Positions 40,317-49,896 of a stretch of 64,000 nt of DNA are shown here, piece by piece; within the stretch, counting starts at the first letter, position 1, and every line of letters starts with the position of its first letter. Below the pieces are notes generated by a model. It was not told the origin of the DNA. It did not search any database and saw only the letters and a program-made list of their open reading frames with translations. Location of the stretch: positions 496,001-560,000 of the forward strand of contig NZ_SWDE01000002.1 in NCBI RefSeq assembly GCF_013337185.1, written 5' to 3'. The position numbers and the translations under genes were made by a program. The DNA is from Serratia proteamaculans. GTDB taxonomy: Bacteria; Pseudomonadota; Gammaproteobacteria; Enterobacterales; Enterobacteriaceae.

Positions 40317-41021
40317 TCAGTGATTAACGTGTGCCATCCAGCGCTTTTCCGCCTTGCGGAACAGGCTGATTAACCCGTAAGAGATGATCAGATACAGCAC
40401 CGCGGCAATGCCAAAGGCATAGAACGGCTGGTAGGTCGCCGCATTGATATCTCGCGCTATCTTCAGCAGGTCCGGCACGGTGGCGGTAAACGCCAGCGCG
40501 GTCGAGTGCAGCATCAGGATCACTTCATTACTGTAGGCCGGCAGAGCGGTACGCAGCGCTGAAGGCAAAATGATACAGCGGTACATTTTGAAGCGTGAGA
40601 AACCGTAAGCATTGGCCGCTTCGATTTCACCGTGCGACACCGAGCGGATCGCCCCGGCGAAGATCTCGGTGGTGTAGGCACAGGTGTTCAGCGTTAGCGC
40701 CAAAATGGTGCAATTGAGCCCGCTGCGGAAGAAGGCGTTGAGGAAGTCCGTCCCACGCACGATTTCCAGGCTGTACATACCGGAGTAAAACACCAGCAAC
40801 TGCACGTACAGTGGTGTACCACGGAATATATAGGTGTAGAGCCAGACCGGGAAACGCACCCAGGTGATGGAGGAAACGCGTGCCACCGCCATCGGGATCG
40901 CCAGCAAACCGCCCATCACCACCGAGGAAATCAGCAGCCACAGGGTGACGGCAACCCCGGTGAAACGGTAGCCGTCGCTCCACAGCAGCGATTGCCAGTA
41001 CTGTTGTAAAATTTCGATCAT
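40317..41021 (-). CDS. hisM: Histidine ABC transporter permease HisM
   Basis: A 234-residue inner-membrane permease with five helices and the EAA loop EIEAANAYGFSRFKMYRCII that docks on HisP. It pairs with HisQ. Its start overlaps the hisQ stop by four bases. Confidence 0.96.
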   Translation of the reverse strand: MIEILQQYWQSLLWSDGYRFTGVAVTLWLLISSVVMGGLLAIPMAVARVSSITWVRFPVWLYTYIFRGTPLYVQLLVFYSGMYSLEIVRGTDFLNAFFRSGLNCTILALTLNTCAYTTEIFAGAIRSVSHGEIEAANAYGFSRFKMYRCIILPSALRTALPAYSNEVILMLHSTALAFTATVPDLLKIARDINAATYQPFYAFGIAAVLYLIISYGLISLFRKAEKRWMAHVNH

Positions 41022-41704
41022 AGCTCAGCCCTCCGGACGCCCAGGGAATAACGCCGTTCAAGCCACAGCAGCACACCATTGGAAACGGTAGTGAAAACCA
41101 GATAAACCACACCGGCCACGATCGCAAAGAAGAATGGCTGATAAGTGCCTTTACCGGCCAATTGAGTGGCTTTCACCACGTCATTGAGGCCCAGAATAGA
41201 CACCAGCGCCGTGGCCTTCAGGATCACCTGCCAGTTGTTGCCAATGCCCGGCAGGGCAAAACGCATCATCGCCGGGAACAGAATGCGGCGGAAAATTTGT
41301 GAACCGGTGAAGCCGTAGGCGGTTGCCGCTTCGATCTGCCCTTTCGACACCGCCATATAGGCACCGCGAAAGGTTTCAGTGAAATAGGCGCCGTAAATAA
41401 ATCCGAGGGTGATAATCCCCGCACTGAGCGGATCAATATCGATTTGCGAGAAGCCAAGCAGTTCGGTGAGGTGGTTGAGCGCAATTTGCAGGCCGTAGAA
41501 AATCAGCAGCATCAGCACCAGATCGGGTACGCCACGGATCAGCGTGGTATAAGCGCCAAACACGGTAGAAAGCAGGCGATTTTGGGAGAGCTTGCCGCCG
41601 GCACCGATCAAACCGATAACCAGCGCCAGCAGTACGGAACTGAGGGCCAGCTCCAGCGTCACCAGAGCCCCCTCTAATATCAATTGGGAATAGCCTTGCA
41701 GCAT
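41018..41704 (-). CDS. hisQ: Histidine ABC transporter permease HisQ
   Basis: A 228-residue inner-membrane permease, same length as E. coli HisQ, with the EAA loop QIEAATAYGFTGSQIFRRIL. Partner of HisM. It follows hisJ after 85 bp and overlaps hisM. Confidence 0.96.
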   Translation of the reverse strand: MLQGYSQLILEGALVTLELALSSVLLALVIGLIGAGGKLSQNRLLSTVFGAYTTLIRGVPDLVLMLLIFYGLQIALNHLTELLGFSQIDIDPLSAGIITLGFIYGAYFTETFRGAYMAVSKGQIEAATAYGFTGSQIFRRILFPAMMRFALPGIGNNWQVILKATALVSILGLNDVVKATQLAGKGTYQPFFFAIVAGVVYLVFTTVSNGVLLWLERRYSLGVRRAEL

Positions 41705-41789
41705 TTACTTCACCCTGTCGTCATTGGATCCCGAACCATCGGGGCCGGCAGGCCAGCCCCGAAGTCACAGCATGGAACGGTATGCGGCA

Positions 41790-42572
41790 TTAACCGCCGT
41801 AGACGTCAAAGTCGAAGTATTTCTTCGCGTACTTGTCGTAAGTGCCGTCTTTGCGCATTTCGGCAAAGGCTTTATCCAGCGCCGCCTTCAGCTCGGTTTC
41901 GTTCTTGCGCAAGCCCATGCCGGTCCCCACGCCGAAGAATTTGTCATCCTTCACCGATTCACCGGCAAAAGCATAATCCTTGCCTGGAGGCTGTTTCAGG
42001 AAGCCATCGCTGCCGGCCACTTCGTCCTGGAAGGCGGCATCGATACGGCCGGATGCCAGGTCGGCGTACACCAGATCCTGGTTCTGATAAGGCACCACGG
42101 TGATGCCCTTAGGCTGCCACATGGCGTTGGCATAGGCTTCCTGGGTGGTGCCCTGCAGCACACCGACGCTCTTGCCTTTCAGCGCATCGATGGTAGGCAG
42201 CAGCTTGGAACCTTTCGGCGCGATCAGGCGGGCATTGGCGGCATACAGCTTGTCGGTGAAGGCAATTTCCTGCTGGCGTTTTTCGGTGATCGACAGAGAA
42301 GAGATGATGGCGTCAATTTTCTTCGCCTTCAGGGACGGGATCAGCGCATCAAAATCGCTTTCCACAAAGGTACATTTGGTATTGATGCGTTTGCACAGCT
42401 CTTTGGCCAGATCGATATCAAAACCGACCAACTCGCCCTTGGCATTTTTGGATTCAAAGGGTGCATAGGTCGGATCGGTGCCGATCTTCAGCGTTGATGG
42501 TACTGCGGCAAATGCGCTGCTTGCCGCGCTTAAAGCCAAGACTAAAGGAAGAACCTTAACCAGCTTTTTCAT
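41790..42572 (-). CDS. hisJ: Periplasmic histidine / basic amino-acid binding protein
   Basis: A 260-residue class-3 solute-binding protein with a 22-residue signal peptide (cleaved after SSAFA). Ligand-binding segments [23 protein letters not shown] and [11 protein letters not shown] are conserved. Parts of it ([30 protein letters not shown]) read like E. coli ArgT, other parts like HisJ. Enterobacteria such as E. coli have both argT and hisJ side by side; only this one is present here, so it may serve histidine, lysine, arginine and ornithine. A near-consensus sigma-54 promoter lies about 60 bp upstream. Confidence 0.93.
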   Translation of the reverse strand: MKKLVKVLPLVLALSAASSAFAAVPSTLKIGTDPTYAPFESKNAKGELVGFDIDLAKELCKRINTKCTFVESDFDALIPSLKAKKIDAIISSLSITEKRQQEIAFTDKLYAANARLIAPKGSKLLPTIDALKGKSVGVLQGTTQEAYANAMWQPKGITVVPYQNQDLVYADLASGRIDAAFQDEVAGSDGFLKQPPGKDYAFAGESVKDDKFFGVGTGMGLRKNETELKAALDKAFAEMRKDGTYDKYAKKYFDFDVYGG

Positions 42573-42634
42573 AAATCACCCTCAAATTGATTTTTTGATG
42601 CCACTGCGGGCATTACTTTTCCACCAAATCAATT

Positions 42635-42650
42635 TGCAGTAATCGTGCCA
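42635..42650 (-). promoter_or_regulatory. Sigma-54 (RpoN) promoter of hisJQMP
   Basis: Read on the minus strand, TGGCACGATTACTGCA has the invariant GG and GC ten bases apart and matches the consensus TGGCACG-N4-TTGCA at all fixed positions but one. Transcription would start near 42624, giving a leader of about 50 bases before hisJ. Nitrogen regulation of the his transport genes is established in Salmonella. Confidence 0.8.
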
Positions 42651-42820
42651 CATTTATTGCTGTAGGCGGAGGGAACGGCTCCGGCCTTCACAAAACTGTT
42701 TCCTGGGACGATAACCGCAAAATTAAATCGGCCAGTGTTGGCCGCGTCACGGGCAATGGATAAATACCAGAGCCTTGAAACAGTGAGCGTGATGAAGTGG
42801 GATCATTATGGTGCATGCGC

Positions 42821-42837
42821 CGCCCTAATTCAGTGCG
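42821..42837. promoter_or_regulatory. Candidate NtrC enhancer site upstream of hisJ
   Basis: On the minus strand GCACT-N5-AGGGC differs in one base from the NtrC core GCACT-N5-AGTGC. It lies about 200 bp upstream of the predicted sigma-54 start, further than usual but within range for an enhancer-type activator. Confidence 0.4.
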
Positions 42838-42873
42838 GTGTTGCACAAATGTGCTAAATTGGGGAGAAATTTG

Positions 42874-43446
42874 TTAATTGGCGCCTTGCCAGCGGGCAAA
42901 TAAATCTTGCGGTAATTCAATGTCAAACTGATCGACCACCCGGTTTACCGTTTGATCGATGATGTCTTCTACGCTGGCAGGCCGATGATAAAAAGCCGGC
43001 ACTGGTGGCATAATCACCGCGCCCATTTCCGCCGCCTGGGTCATCAGACGCAAATGGCCGATATGTAGCGGGGTTTCACGTACGCACAGCACCAGTCGGC
43101 GGCGTTCTTTTAACACCACGTCGGCGGCACGCGTCAGCAGACCGTCACTGTAGCTATTGGCAATACCGGATAAGGTTTTGATTGAACAAGGCAAAATCAC
43201 CATGCCGGCCGTTTTGAACGAGCCGGAAGAAATACTGGCACCAATATCGCGCGAGTCATGCACCACATCGGCCAGCGCCTGCACTTCACGCAGGCTGAGG
43301 TCGGTTTCCAGCGAGAGCGTCTGTCGTGCCGCATTACTCATCACCAAATGGGTTTCCACCTCTGCGACGTCGCGCAATACCTGCAACAGGCGCACGCCAT
43401 AGATTGCGCCGCTGGCGCCGGAAATACCGATGATGAGTCGTTTCAT
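42874..43446 (-). CDS. ubiX: Flavin prenyltransferase UbiX
   Basis: A 190-residue flavin prenyltransferase that makes the prenylated FMN cofactor used by UbiD in ubiquinone synthesis. The phosphate-binding ISGASGAIYGVRLL N-terminus and ILPCSIKTLSGIANSYSDGL are typical. The frame extends 17 codons upstream, but MKRLIIGISG matches E. coli and is used. Gap to purF is 130 bp, with a hairpin. Confidence 0.96.
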   Translation of the reverse strand: MKRLIIGISGASGAIYGVRLLQVLRDVAEVETHLVMSNAARQTLSLETDLSLREVQALADVVHDSRDIGASISSGSFKTAGMVILPCSIKTLSGIANSYSDGLLTRAADVVLKERRRLVLCVRETPLHIGHLRLMTQAAEMGAVIMPPVPAFYHRPASVEDIIDQTVNRVVDQFDIELPQDLFARWQGAN

Positions 43447-43528
43447 AAAGCTGGCCTCTGCCAAGGAAAAAATAGGATCAGGCAGACTTTGCCGCAATGG
43501 GGCTGCATAAGCAAGTCAGGAGGGATAA

Positions 43529-43554
43529 TGCACCGCAGCGAATGCCGCGGTGCA
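43529..43554 (-). terminator. Hairpin after purF, probable terminator
   Basis: A perfect 8-bp stem (TGCACCGC / GCGGTGCA, loop of 10) starts about 22 bp past the purF stop. No strong U-run follows on the minus strand, so termination may be partial and reach ubiX. Confidence 0.5.
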
Positions 43555-43576
43555 CTGTTTTGATCAAAGGTGAAAC

Positions 43577-45094
43577 TTAACCTTCGTTGTGCATTTCCAG
43601 ATTTTCCGCTTCGGTCTGACCACGTATTTCTTTGGCGTCGTCATTGCGCAGCGATTCCAGATACTCGAGGTAGCTCTGGTCGACGTCTTTGGTGACGTAG
43701 ATGCCGTTGAATACCGAGCATTCGAACTGGGTGATGTCCGGGTTCTCTTCACGTACCGCTTCAATCAGATCGTCCAGGTCCTGGAAGATCAAACCGTCGG
43801 CACCGATGATCTGGCGGATTTCATCCACTTCACGGCCGTGGGCAATCAGTTCGTTGGCGCTCGGCATGTCGATGCCGTAGACGTTAGGGAAGCGAATTTC
43901 CGGCGCAGCGGAAGCCAGATAAACTCGTTTCGCCCCGGCGTCACGCGCCATCTCAACGATCTGTTCAGAAGTGGTGCCGCGCACGATGGAATCATCCACC
44001 AGCAGCACATTCTTGTCGCGGAACTCGGCACGGTTGGCGTTCAGCTTGCGGCGTACCGACTTACGGCGCGCCTGCTGGCCCGGCATAATAAAGGTGCGGC
44101 CAACATAGCGGTTCTTAACAAAACCCTGACGGTACGGCTTATCCAGAATACGCGCGATTTCCAACGCGATATCACAGGAGGTTTCCGGGATTGGGATCAC
44201 CACGTCGATGTCCAAATCTTCCCACTCGCGGGCAATCTTCTCACCCAACTTCTGCCCCATACGCACGCGTGCGCTGTAGACCGAAATCTTGTCCATAAAG
44301 GAGTCCGGACGGGCGAAATAGACATATTCGAACAGGCACGGGTTGGTTTTCGGGTTCTCTGCACACTGGCGAGTGAACAGCTGGCCCTTCTCGGTGATAT
44401 ACACCGCTTCGCCCGGCGCCACATCGCGCAGGAATTCGAAGCCCAGCGTATCGAGTGCGACGCTCTCGGAAGCCACCATATACTCGTTACGGCCATCTTC
44501 CAGCGTGCGTTTGCCGATCACCAGCGGGCGAATACCGTGAGGGTCACGGAATGCCAGCAGACCGTGGCCGATGATCATCGCCACGCAGGCGTAAGCGCCG
44601 CGCAGTTGCTGATGCATGGCGGCAACGGCGGTGAAAATGTTGTCGGATTCCAGCGGATAATGTTGGAAACGGTCCAGCTCACTGGCCAGTACGTTCAGCA
44701 GGATCTCGGAATCGGAGGTGGTGTTGATATGGCGGCGGCCGCTTTCAAACAGCTTTTGGCGCAGCTCATGGGCGTTGGTCAGGTTGCCGTTGTGTGCCAG
44801 CGTCAGGCCGAACGGCGAGTTTACATAGAAGGGTTGAGCCTCTGAGGCACTGGAGCTGCCAGCCGTTGGGTAGCGCACATGGCCAATACCCATGTTGCCC
44901 TGCAAGCGCTGCATATGGCGTGCCTCAAACACATCCTTCACCAGACCGTTTGCCTTACGCAGACGGAACCCATTGTGGGCATCTATGGTGACGATGCCTG
45001 CGGCATCCTGGCCACGGTGCTGAAGCACCATCAACGCATCATAAATCGACTGGTTTACCGGCATAAAACCGGCGATACCGACAATACCGCACAT
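43577..45094 (-). CDS. purF: Amidophosphoribosyltransferase
   Basis: A 505-residue enzyme of the first committed step of purine synthesis (PRPP plus glutamine to 5-phosphoribosylamine). The N-terminal nucleophile cysteine is C2 (MCGIVGIAG), followed by a class-II glutaminase domain; the C-terminal phosphoribosyltransferase domain has the PRPP loop [14 protein letters not shown]. Same length as E. coli. It is 21 bp after cvpA and should be controlled by the PurR operator upstream of cvpA. Confidence 0.97.
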   Translation of the reverse strand: MCGIVGIAGFMPVNQSIYDALMVLQHRGQDAAGIVTIDAHNGFRLRKANGLVKDVFEARHMQRLQGNMGIGHVRYPTAGSSSASEAQPFYVNSPFGLTLAHNGNLTNAHELRQKLFESGRRHINTTSDSEILLNVLASELDRFQHYPLESDNIFTAVAAMHQQLRGAYACVAMIIGHGLLAFRDPHGIRPLVIGKRTLEDGRNEYMVASESVALDTLGFEFLRDVAPGEAVYITEKGQLFTRQCAENPKTNPCLFEYVYFARPDSFMDKISVYSARVRMGQKLGEKIAREWEDLDIDVVIPIPETSCDIALEIARILDKPYRQGFVKNRYVGRTFIMPGQQARRKSVRRKLNANRAEFRDKNVLLVDDSIVRGTTSEQIVEMARDAGAKRVYLASAAPEIRFPNVYGIDMPSANELIAHGREVDEIRQIIGADGLIFQDLDDLIEAVREENPDITQFECSVFNGIYVTKDVDQSYLEYLESLRNDDAKEIRGQTEAENLEMHNEG

Positions 45095-45115
45095 GTTGTC
45101 TTTTCCTCATCAGCG

Positions 45116-45616
45116 CTACCGCCCCGGTAAATGGGTCGGCAAGAAACTCGACGTGCTCTGCAGGTAGTCAAAGAACCACCTGATGATGTAACTGAACTGG
45201 GGGATCAGCTGCGACTGTTTCCAGTCGGTACTTTGTGAGAAACCGGTAAAGGTATCCAGGAAAAACAGTATCGCCGAAACGATCAACACGCCGCGCAGTG
45301 CGCCGAAACAGACGCCCAGCACCCGGTCGGTGCCTGATAACCCGGTTTTCTCTACCAGTGAGCTAATCACATAGTTAACAATAGCGCCTACGATCAGGGT
45401 CGCGATAAACAAGATGGCAATCGCGATGCCGTTTCGCACCAGTTCATCTTCAAAACGAGTGAAGTAGACTGCAAGGTAAGAGTAGAAATGGCTGGCAACA
45501 AAAAACGCACATCCCCATGTCACAAGTGACAATGCTTCGCGAACAAACCCTCGGATCAGGCTCACCAGAGCCGAAAATCCAATCACCGCTATAATGACGT
45601 AATCAATCCAGACCAT
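45116..45616 (-). CDS. cvpA: CvpA membrane protein
   Basis: A 166-residue protein with four membrane helices and a short C-terminal tail. The conserved start is WIDYVIIAVIGFSALVSLIRGFVREALSL. Known in E. coli from its requirement for colicin V production; the exact role in the envelope is not settled. First gene of the cvpA-purF transcript, with a PurR box 59 bp upstream. Confidence 0.95.
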   Translation of the reverse strand: MVWIDYVIIAVIGFSALVSLIRGFVREALSLVTWGCAFFVASHFYSYLAVYFTRFEDELVRNGIAIAILFIATLIVGAIVNYVISSLVEKTGLSGTDRVLGVCFGALRGVLIVSAILFFLDTFTGFSQSTDWKQSQLIPQFSYIIRWFFDYLQSTSSFLPTHLPGR

Positions 45617-45674
45617 GAACTATTCCAATGATGAATCGCCCCTGCATCCATTTCGCGGCGAATTCTAACAGAAA

Positions 45675-45690
45675 ACGTAAACGTTTGCGT
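45675..45690 (-). promoter_or_regulatory. PurR operator upstream of cvpA-purF
   Basis: Read on the minus strand, ACGCAAACGTTTACGT matches the PurR consensus ACGCAAACGTTTTCGT except for one base. It lies 59 bp upstream of the cvpA start, the same place as in E. coli. Confidence 0.9.
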
Positions 45691-45817
45691 AGGGGTTTTC
45701 CTGCCCCGCTACAAATAAAAAACGGCGATAACAAAATTCTCAATCGCCGCGCCTACATAGGCCATTTCAGCTACGAAAGGCACATTATTTTTAATGATTA
45801 TATCGGCATGACTCGAT

Positions 45818-45845
45818 TATGGGGCACAGCATGCTGCACCCCATA
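45818..45845 (-). terminator. Long near-perfect palindrome after dedD
   Basis: A 28-bp palindrome (TATGGGG ... CCCCATA around CAGCATGCTG) with two mismatched pairs starts three bases past the dedD stop. It has no U-run, so it is a strong RNA hairpin that may act as a terminator or block 3' decay. Confidence 0.5.
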
Positions 45846-45848
45846 AAC

Positions 45849-46604
45849 TTAACGTACGCCGTACGGCTTCACCTGACCGCTCAAACCACTGATCGAGTTC
45901 AACGCGGACAGAGAAGACTGCAGCTTCTGTTTTGAGGCATCCGGGCCGACGTAGATCCGGGTGATCTGGCCCTGTACCGGCGTTGACGGCACGGTAAAGG
46001 CACGGTAACCGGACAGCCTGAGCGATGCCACGACCTCGTTCACCTTGGCAGCGTTCTTCAGCGCACCGAGCTGCACTACATAAGCCTGCCCTGCCGGCGC
46101 TTTCTCTTCCGCCGGTTTCTGCACGGGTGCAGGCTCAGGCTTGGGTACTGGCGTTGGCTCAGGTTTCACCACCGGCTTCACCTCTACCGTTTTCGGTTGC
46201 GGTACCGGTTTTGGCTTCACTTCTACCGGTTTGGTTTCTACCGGTTTCGGTTTTGGCTGTGGTGTCGGCTGCGGCGTCGGTTGTGGACGGCTTTCGACCG
46301 GCGGCGTAACCAACGTAGGTTGCTGCGCCGGCTGGCGAACAGCCTGCTGCGCTGCGGCCTCATTGGCCGCCTGCTGCTCAACCAGTGCGCCCGCCCCTTC
46401 CGGCGGCTGTGCCGGTAGCGGTTGGCTTACCGGCGGCACCACGTCGTTTTCTTCCACATCACCAGCTTTCGGCACCAATGGAATGGCGGCGAACTCGTCC
46501 TCATAATGTTTCTTTTTACCGTCCAGCAGCCCTGGCAGGATAATCACCCCCAGCGCGACCAAAATCACGGTACCGACCAATCGGTTTTGAAATTTACTTG
46601 CCAC
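45849..46604 (-). CDS. dedD: Cell-division protein DedD (SPOR domain)
   Basis: A 251-residue inner-membrane protein. One transmembrane helix (about residues 10-27) is followed by a long periplasmic linker (about 70-165) made almost entirely of Pro, Lys, Val, Gln and Thr in short repeats (PTPQPTPQPKPKPVETKPVE type), then a C-terminal SPOR domain (AYVVQLGALKNAAKV) that binds denuded peptidoglycan at the septum. It is longer than E. coli DedD (about 220 residues) because of the linker. Confidence 0.93.
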   Translation of the reverse strand: MASKFQNRLVGTVILVALGVIILPGLLDGKKKHYEDEFAAIPLVPKAGDVEENDVVPPVSQPLPAQPPEGAGALVEQQAANEAAAQQAVRQPAQQPTLVTPPVESRPQPTPQPTPQPKPKPVETKPVEVKPKPVPQPKTVEVKPVVKPEPTPVPKPEPAPVQKPAEEKAPAGQAYVVQLGALKNAAKVNEVVASLRLSGYRAFTVPSTPVQGQITRIYVGPDASKQKLQSSLSALNSISGLSGQVKPYGVR

Positions 46605-47864
46605 TCACACTCCCCGCTCGTCTAACGCCGCCATAACCTGTGCAACGGTGTGGAACGATCCACAGACGATCACAATATCCTGAATATCTGCGTCCTGCAT
46701 AGCCTGACGCCAGGCAGTTTCGACATCGGCAAACTGCCGCGGTTCCGTCAAATATTGCGCCAAAAGTTCGACGCTGGCCCCGCGCGGCCCGTCCAGCGGC
46801 GCGCAATACCACTCATCGACCTGCTCACTCAGACAGGCCAGGGTACCGGCGATGTCTTTATCCGATAGCATCCCCACCACCGCACGCACCTTGCCGCCGT
46901 TGCGCGGTAAGGTCGCGAGGCGCCCGGCCAGGTAACCTGCCGCGTGGGGGTTATGCGCCACGTCGAGGATCAGCATCGGGTCGCGTCGCACAATCTGGAA
47001 ACGCCCAGGCAATGTCGCCTGCTGCAAGCCGGTGAAAATCGCCCGCTCATCAATTTCCAACGCAGAAAAATGCAGCGCAGCCAGTGCCGTCGCCGCATTG
47101 GCTAACGGCACGTTGGGCATCGGCAAATCGGTCAGCAAAGTGCCCCCGCCCTGCCACTGCCAGCGTTCGCCCTGTTCGCTGAAAGTCCAGGCATCGCCAC
47201 GGCGATACAATTGGGCACCCAGGGTTTCTGCTACCTGTCCAATGGTGGCCGGCATATCCGGTTCCCCCACCACCGCCGGCTTGCCGCTACGGAAGATCCC
47301 GGCTTTTTCACGGCCAATGCTTTCGCGATCGTTGCCCAGCCAGTCGGTATGATCCAGCGCAATGCTGGTCACTACCGCCACGCTCGGATCGACGATATTG
47401 GTCGCATCCAGGCGGCCACCGAGTCCGACTTCCAGGATCACCACGTCAAGCTTAGCCTGTTTGAACAGTTGCAGCGCCGACAGGGTGCCAAATTCGAAGT
47501 AAGTCAGTGAAGTTTCACCCCGGCCCGCTTCAATAGCAGCAAACGAGCGGCAGTGTTCGGCCTCGCTAAGTTCATCGCCCTGAATACGTACCCGCTCGGT
47601 ATAACGCACCAGGTGCGGCGAGCTGTAGACGCCAACGCGCAAACCGGCCGCCATCAGGATGGTTTCCAGGGTGCGACAGGTGGTGCCTTTACCATTGGTA
47701 CCGGCTACGGTAAATACCGTCGGTGCAGGAGTGAGTAAATCAAGATGCGCCGCAACGCGCTGTACGCGTTCCAGGCCGAGTTCGATCGCCTGGCTATGCA
47801 GACGTTCCAGATAGAAAAGCCACGAGCTCAATGGCGACGTGGCTTGGGGAATTTGGTGGTTTTG
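46605..47864 (-). CDS. folC: Bifunctional dihydrofolate synthase / folylpolyglutamate synthase
   Basis: A 419-residue Mur-ligase-type enzyme. The P-loop is VAGTNGKGTTCRTLE; LTYFEFGTLSALQLF and EVGLGGRLDATN follow in the expected order. It adds glutamate to dihydropteroate and to folates. An ATG ten codons upstream is possible, but MQNHQIPQATSPL aligns residue for residue with the E. coli start. dedD follows directly. Confidence 0.96.
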   Translation of the reverse strand, partial: QNHQIPQATSPLSSWLFYLERLHSQAIELGLERVQRVAAHLDLLTPAPTVFTVAGTNGKGTTCRTLETILMAAGLRVGVYSSPHLVRYTERVRIQGDELSEAEHCRSFAAIEAGRGETSLTYFEFGTLSALQLFKQAKLDVVILEVGLGGRLDATNIVDPSVAVVTSIALDHTDWLGNDRESIGREKAGIFRSGKPAVVGEPDMPATIGQVAETLGAQLYRRGDAWTFSEQGERWQWQGGGTLLTDLPMPNVPLANAATALAALHFSALEIDERAIFTGLQQATLPGRFQIVRRDPMLILDVAHNPHAAGYLAGRLATLPRNGGKVRAVVGMLSDKDIAGTLACLSEQVDEWYCAPLDGPRGASVELLAQYLTEPRQFADVETAWRQAMQDADIQDIVIVCGSFHTVAQVMAALDERGV

Positions 47865-47944
47865 CATGAGTCCCGTCACTGAACTTGGGTTCATTAATCC
47901 ATCAGGGCACCACCCTCACCGCGGTAAAGGCGATGCTCTCCGTT

Positions 47945-47979
47945 TTCAGCCGTCATTTAGCCACAAAATGGCGGCTGAA
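47945..47979 (-). repeat. Hairpin in the accD-folC intercistronic region
   Basis: A 14-bp stem (TTCAGCCGTCATTT against AAATGGCGGCTGAA, one G-U pair) with a seven-base loop lies in the 155-bp gap between accD and folC on the minus strand. No U-tract follows, so it is probably a processing or stability element rather than a full terminator. Confidence 0.5.
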
Positions 47980-48019
47980 CCCCGCACCGATTGGTACCGG
48001 CGCGGGGAACTTATTGATC

Positions 48020-48928
48020 TCAGGCGTCGGCCTGATTTTCCTGCTCGGACAACGGCGCGGCTTCATCGAAATGCGGCTGCGGCTGGTTGGTCAGCTTGGA
48101 AAGGATACTCGCCAGAGTCTGACGCATTTCCGGACGGCGTACGATCATGTCGATCGCGCCTTTTTCAATCAGGAACTCACTGCGCTGGAAGCCCGGCGGC
48201 AGTTTTTCACGCACCGTCTGCTCGATAACGCGTGGGCCGGCAAAGCCGATCAGCGCTTTCGGCTCGGCGATATTGATATCACCCAGCATCGCCAGACTGG
48301 CGGAAACGCCACCCATGGTCGGGTCGGTCAGTACCGAAATGTACGGCAGACCACGCTCCTGCAGTTTCGCCAGTGCGGCACTGGTTTTCGCCATCTGCAT
48401 CAGCGACATCAGCGCTTCCTGCATACGGGCACCGCCACTGGCTGAGAAACACACCAGCGGACAGTTGTCTTCCAGCGCCTGCTCAACCGCACGCACAAAG
48501 CGCGCGCCGACCACGGACGACATGGAACCGCCGATAAAGGCGAATTCGAACGAAGCAGCGACAATTGGCATGCCGTACAGCGTGCCTTTCATTACTACCA
48601 GCGCGTCTTTTTCACCGGTCGCTTTCTGTGCGGCAACCAGGCGGTCTTTATACTTTTTGGAATCCTTGAACTTCAGAACGTCTTTCGGTTCCAGTTCGCT
48701 GCCCAGCTCCACTTCACTGCCTTCATCGAGCAGGGTATGCAGACGCATACGCGCAGTCATGCGCATGTGGTGGTCGCATTTCGGGCACACTTCCAGATTA
48801 CGCTCCAGCTCGGCGCGGTAGAGAACCTGACCGCAGCTGTCGCATTTGGTCCATACCCCTTCAGGAATACTCGCCTTACGGGTTTGGGTGATATTGCTCT
48901 TGTTAAGAATTCGTTCAATCCAGCTCAT
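48020..48928 (-). CDS. accD: Acetyl-CoA carboxylase carboxyltransferase subunit beta
   Basis: A 302-residue subunit of acetyl-CoA carboxylase, the committed step of fatty-acid synthesis. The N-terminal zinc ribbon has CDSCG and CPKCD; the crotonase-fold core includes [15 protein letters not shown] and [16 protein letters not shown]. The frame extends 25 codons upstream from a TTG, but [13 protein letters not shown] with AAAGGTC before it is the known start. It heads accD-folC-dedD. Confidence 0.97.
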   Translation of the reverse strand: MSWIERILNKSNITQTRKASIPEGVWTKCDSCGQVLYRAELERNLEVCPKCDHHMRMTARMRLHTLLDEGSEVELGSELEPKDVLKFKDSKKYKDRLVAAQKATGEKDALVVMKGTLYGMPIVAASFEFAFIGGSMSSVVGARFVRAVEQALEDNCPLVCFSASGGARMQEALMSLMQMAKTSAALAKLQERGLPYISVLTDPTMGGVSASLAMLGDINIAEPKALIGFAGPRVIEQTVREKLPPGFQRSEFLIEKGAIDMIVRRPEMRQTLASILSKLTNQPQPHFDEAAPLSEQENQADA

Positions 48929-49158
48929 CGATGACCTTTCTGTTTGAACCTGGCAGACGCCAGTCCGCTGTTCATGCTTTAACAATCCCCCCGAGAACAC
49001 CAATGAAAAAATGCCTGAGCAAAACGCGTCATGCGCGCGAGCAAGGCACAGGTTTCAAGGTTGTTAACAGGAACAGACCATAAATGTCGCTCATTAAACC
49101 ATATCGGCCCGACTCTGTGGACAAAAAACTGGTCGAACCGACAGGTTAAGCGATGTTT

Positions 49159-49821
49159 TTACTGTTTTTGCTGGCGGGCAGCCGCACGCTTATGGCGCCA
49201 AATTTCAATGACACCCGGCAGAATTGAAACAATGATGATACCCACGATCAACAGTTTCAGGTTTTCCTGCACGATCGGCAGATCGCCGAAGAGGTAGCCA
49301 GCATAAGTGAAGAGCAGCACCCAAACCAGTGCACCAATCACGTTGTAGGCGGCAAAATGGCGATAGGACATATGCCCCATACCGGCGACGAACGGCGCAA
49401 AAGTACGCACAATCGGCACAAATCGCGCCAGAATAATCGTTTTCCCACCGTGTTTTTCATAAAACTGGTGGGTTTTATCCAGGTAGCTGCGGCGGAAAAT
49501 TTTCGAATTCGGGTTACTGAACAGCTTATCCCCGAACAACCGGCCAATGGTGTAGTTCACCGCATCACCCAGTATCGCCGCGCCGATCATCAACGCGACC
49601 ATGGTATGTACATTCAGATCGTTGGTCGGCAATGCCGCCAGCGCACCGGCAACAAACAACAGAGAATCGCCCGGCAGGAAAGGTGTCACCACAAGTCCGG
49701 TTTCGCAAAACAGGATCAGGAACAAAATGGCGTACACCCACATACCGTATTGCGCTACCAGCTCGGCCAGATGCACGTCAATATGCAGAATAAAATCAAT
49801 TACAAACTTGATGATGTCCAT
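49159..49821 (-). CDS. dedA: DedA-family membrane protein
   Basis: A 220-residue inner-membrane protein of the DedA/VTT family, with four to six helices including re-entrant ones. [16 protein letters not shown] and [24 protein letters not shown] contain the conserved acidic and arginine residues linked to proton-dependent lipid transport (undecaprenyl phosphate or phospholipid recycling) in this family. Same neighbours as in E. coli. Confidence 0.95.
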   Translation of the reverse strand: MDIIKFVIDFILHIDVHLAELVAQYGMWVYAILFLILFCETGLVVTPFLPGDSLLFVAGALAALPTNDLNVHTMVALMIGAAILGDAVNYTIGRLFGDKLFSNPNSKIFRRSYLDKTHQFYEKHGGKTIILARFVPIVRTFAPFVAGMGHMSYRHFAAYNVIGALVWVLLFTYAGYLFGDLPIVQENLKLLIVGIIIVSILPGVIEIWRHKRAAARQQKQ

Positions 49822-49896
49822 AGGTTCTCTCTTTTACCGGATGTCTCACCCACCCGGCAGGTACACAAGGGAACAACGCGTCAGGCGCGCCGGCGT

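Larger units (their letters stand above)
42573..42873. other. hisJ upstream region (301 bp), site of the missing argT
   Basis: Gene-free stretch between hisJ and ubiX. It contains a sigma-54 promoter (42635-42650) and a candidate NtrC site (42821-42837). E. coli carries argT here; no remnant of it is visible. Confidence 0.65.
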
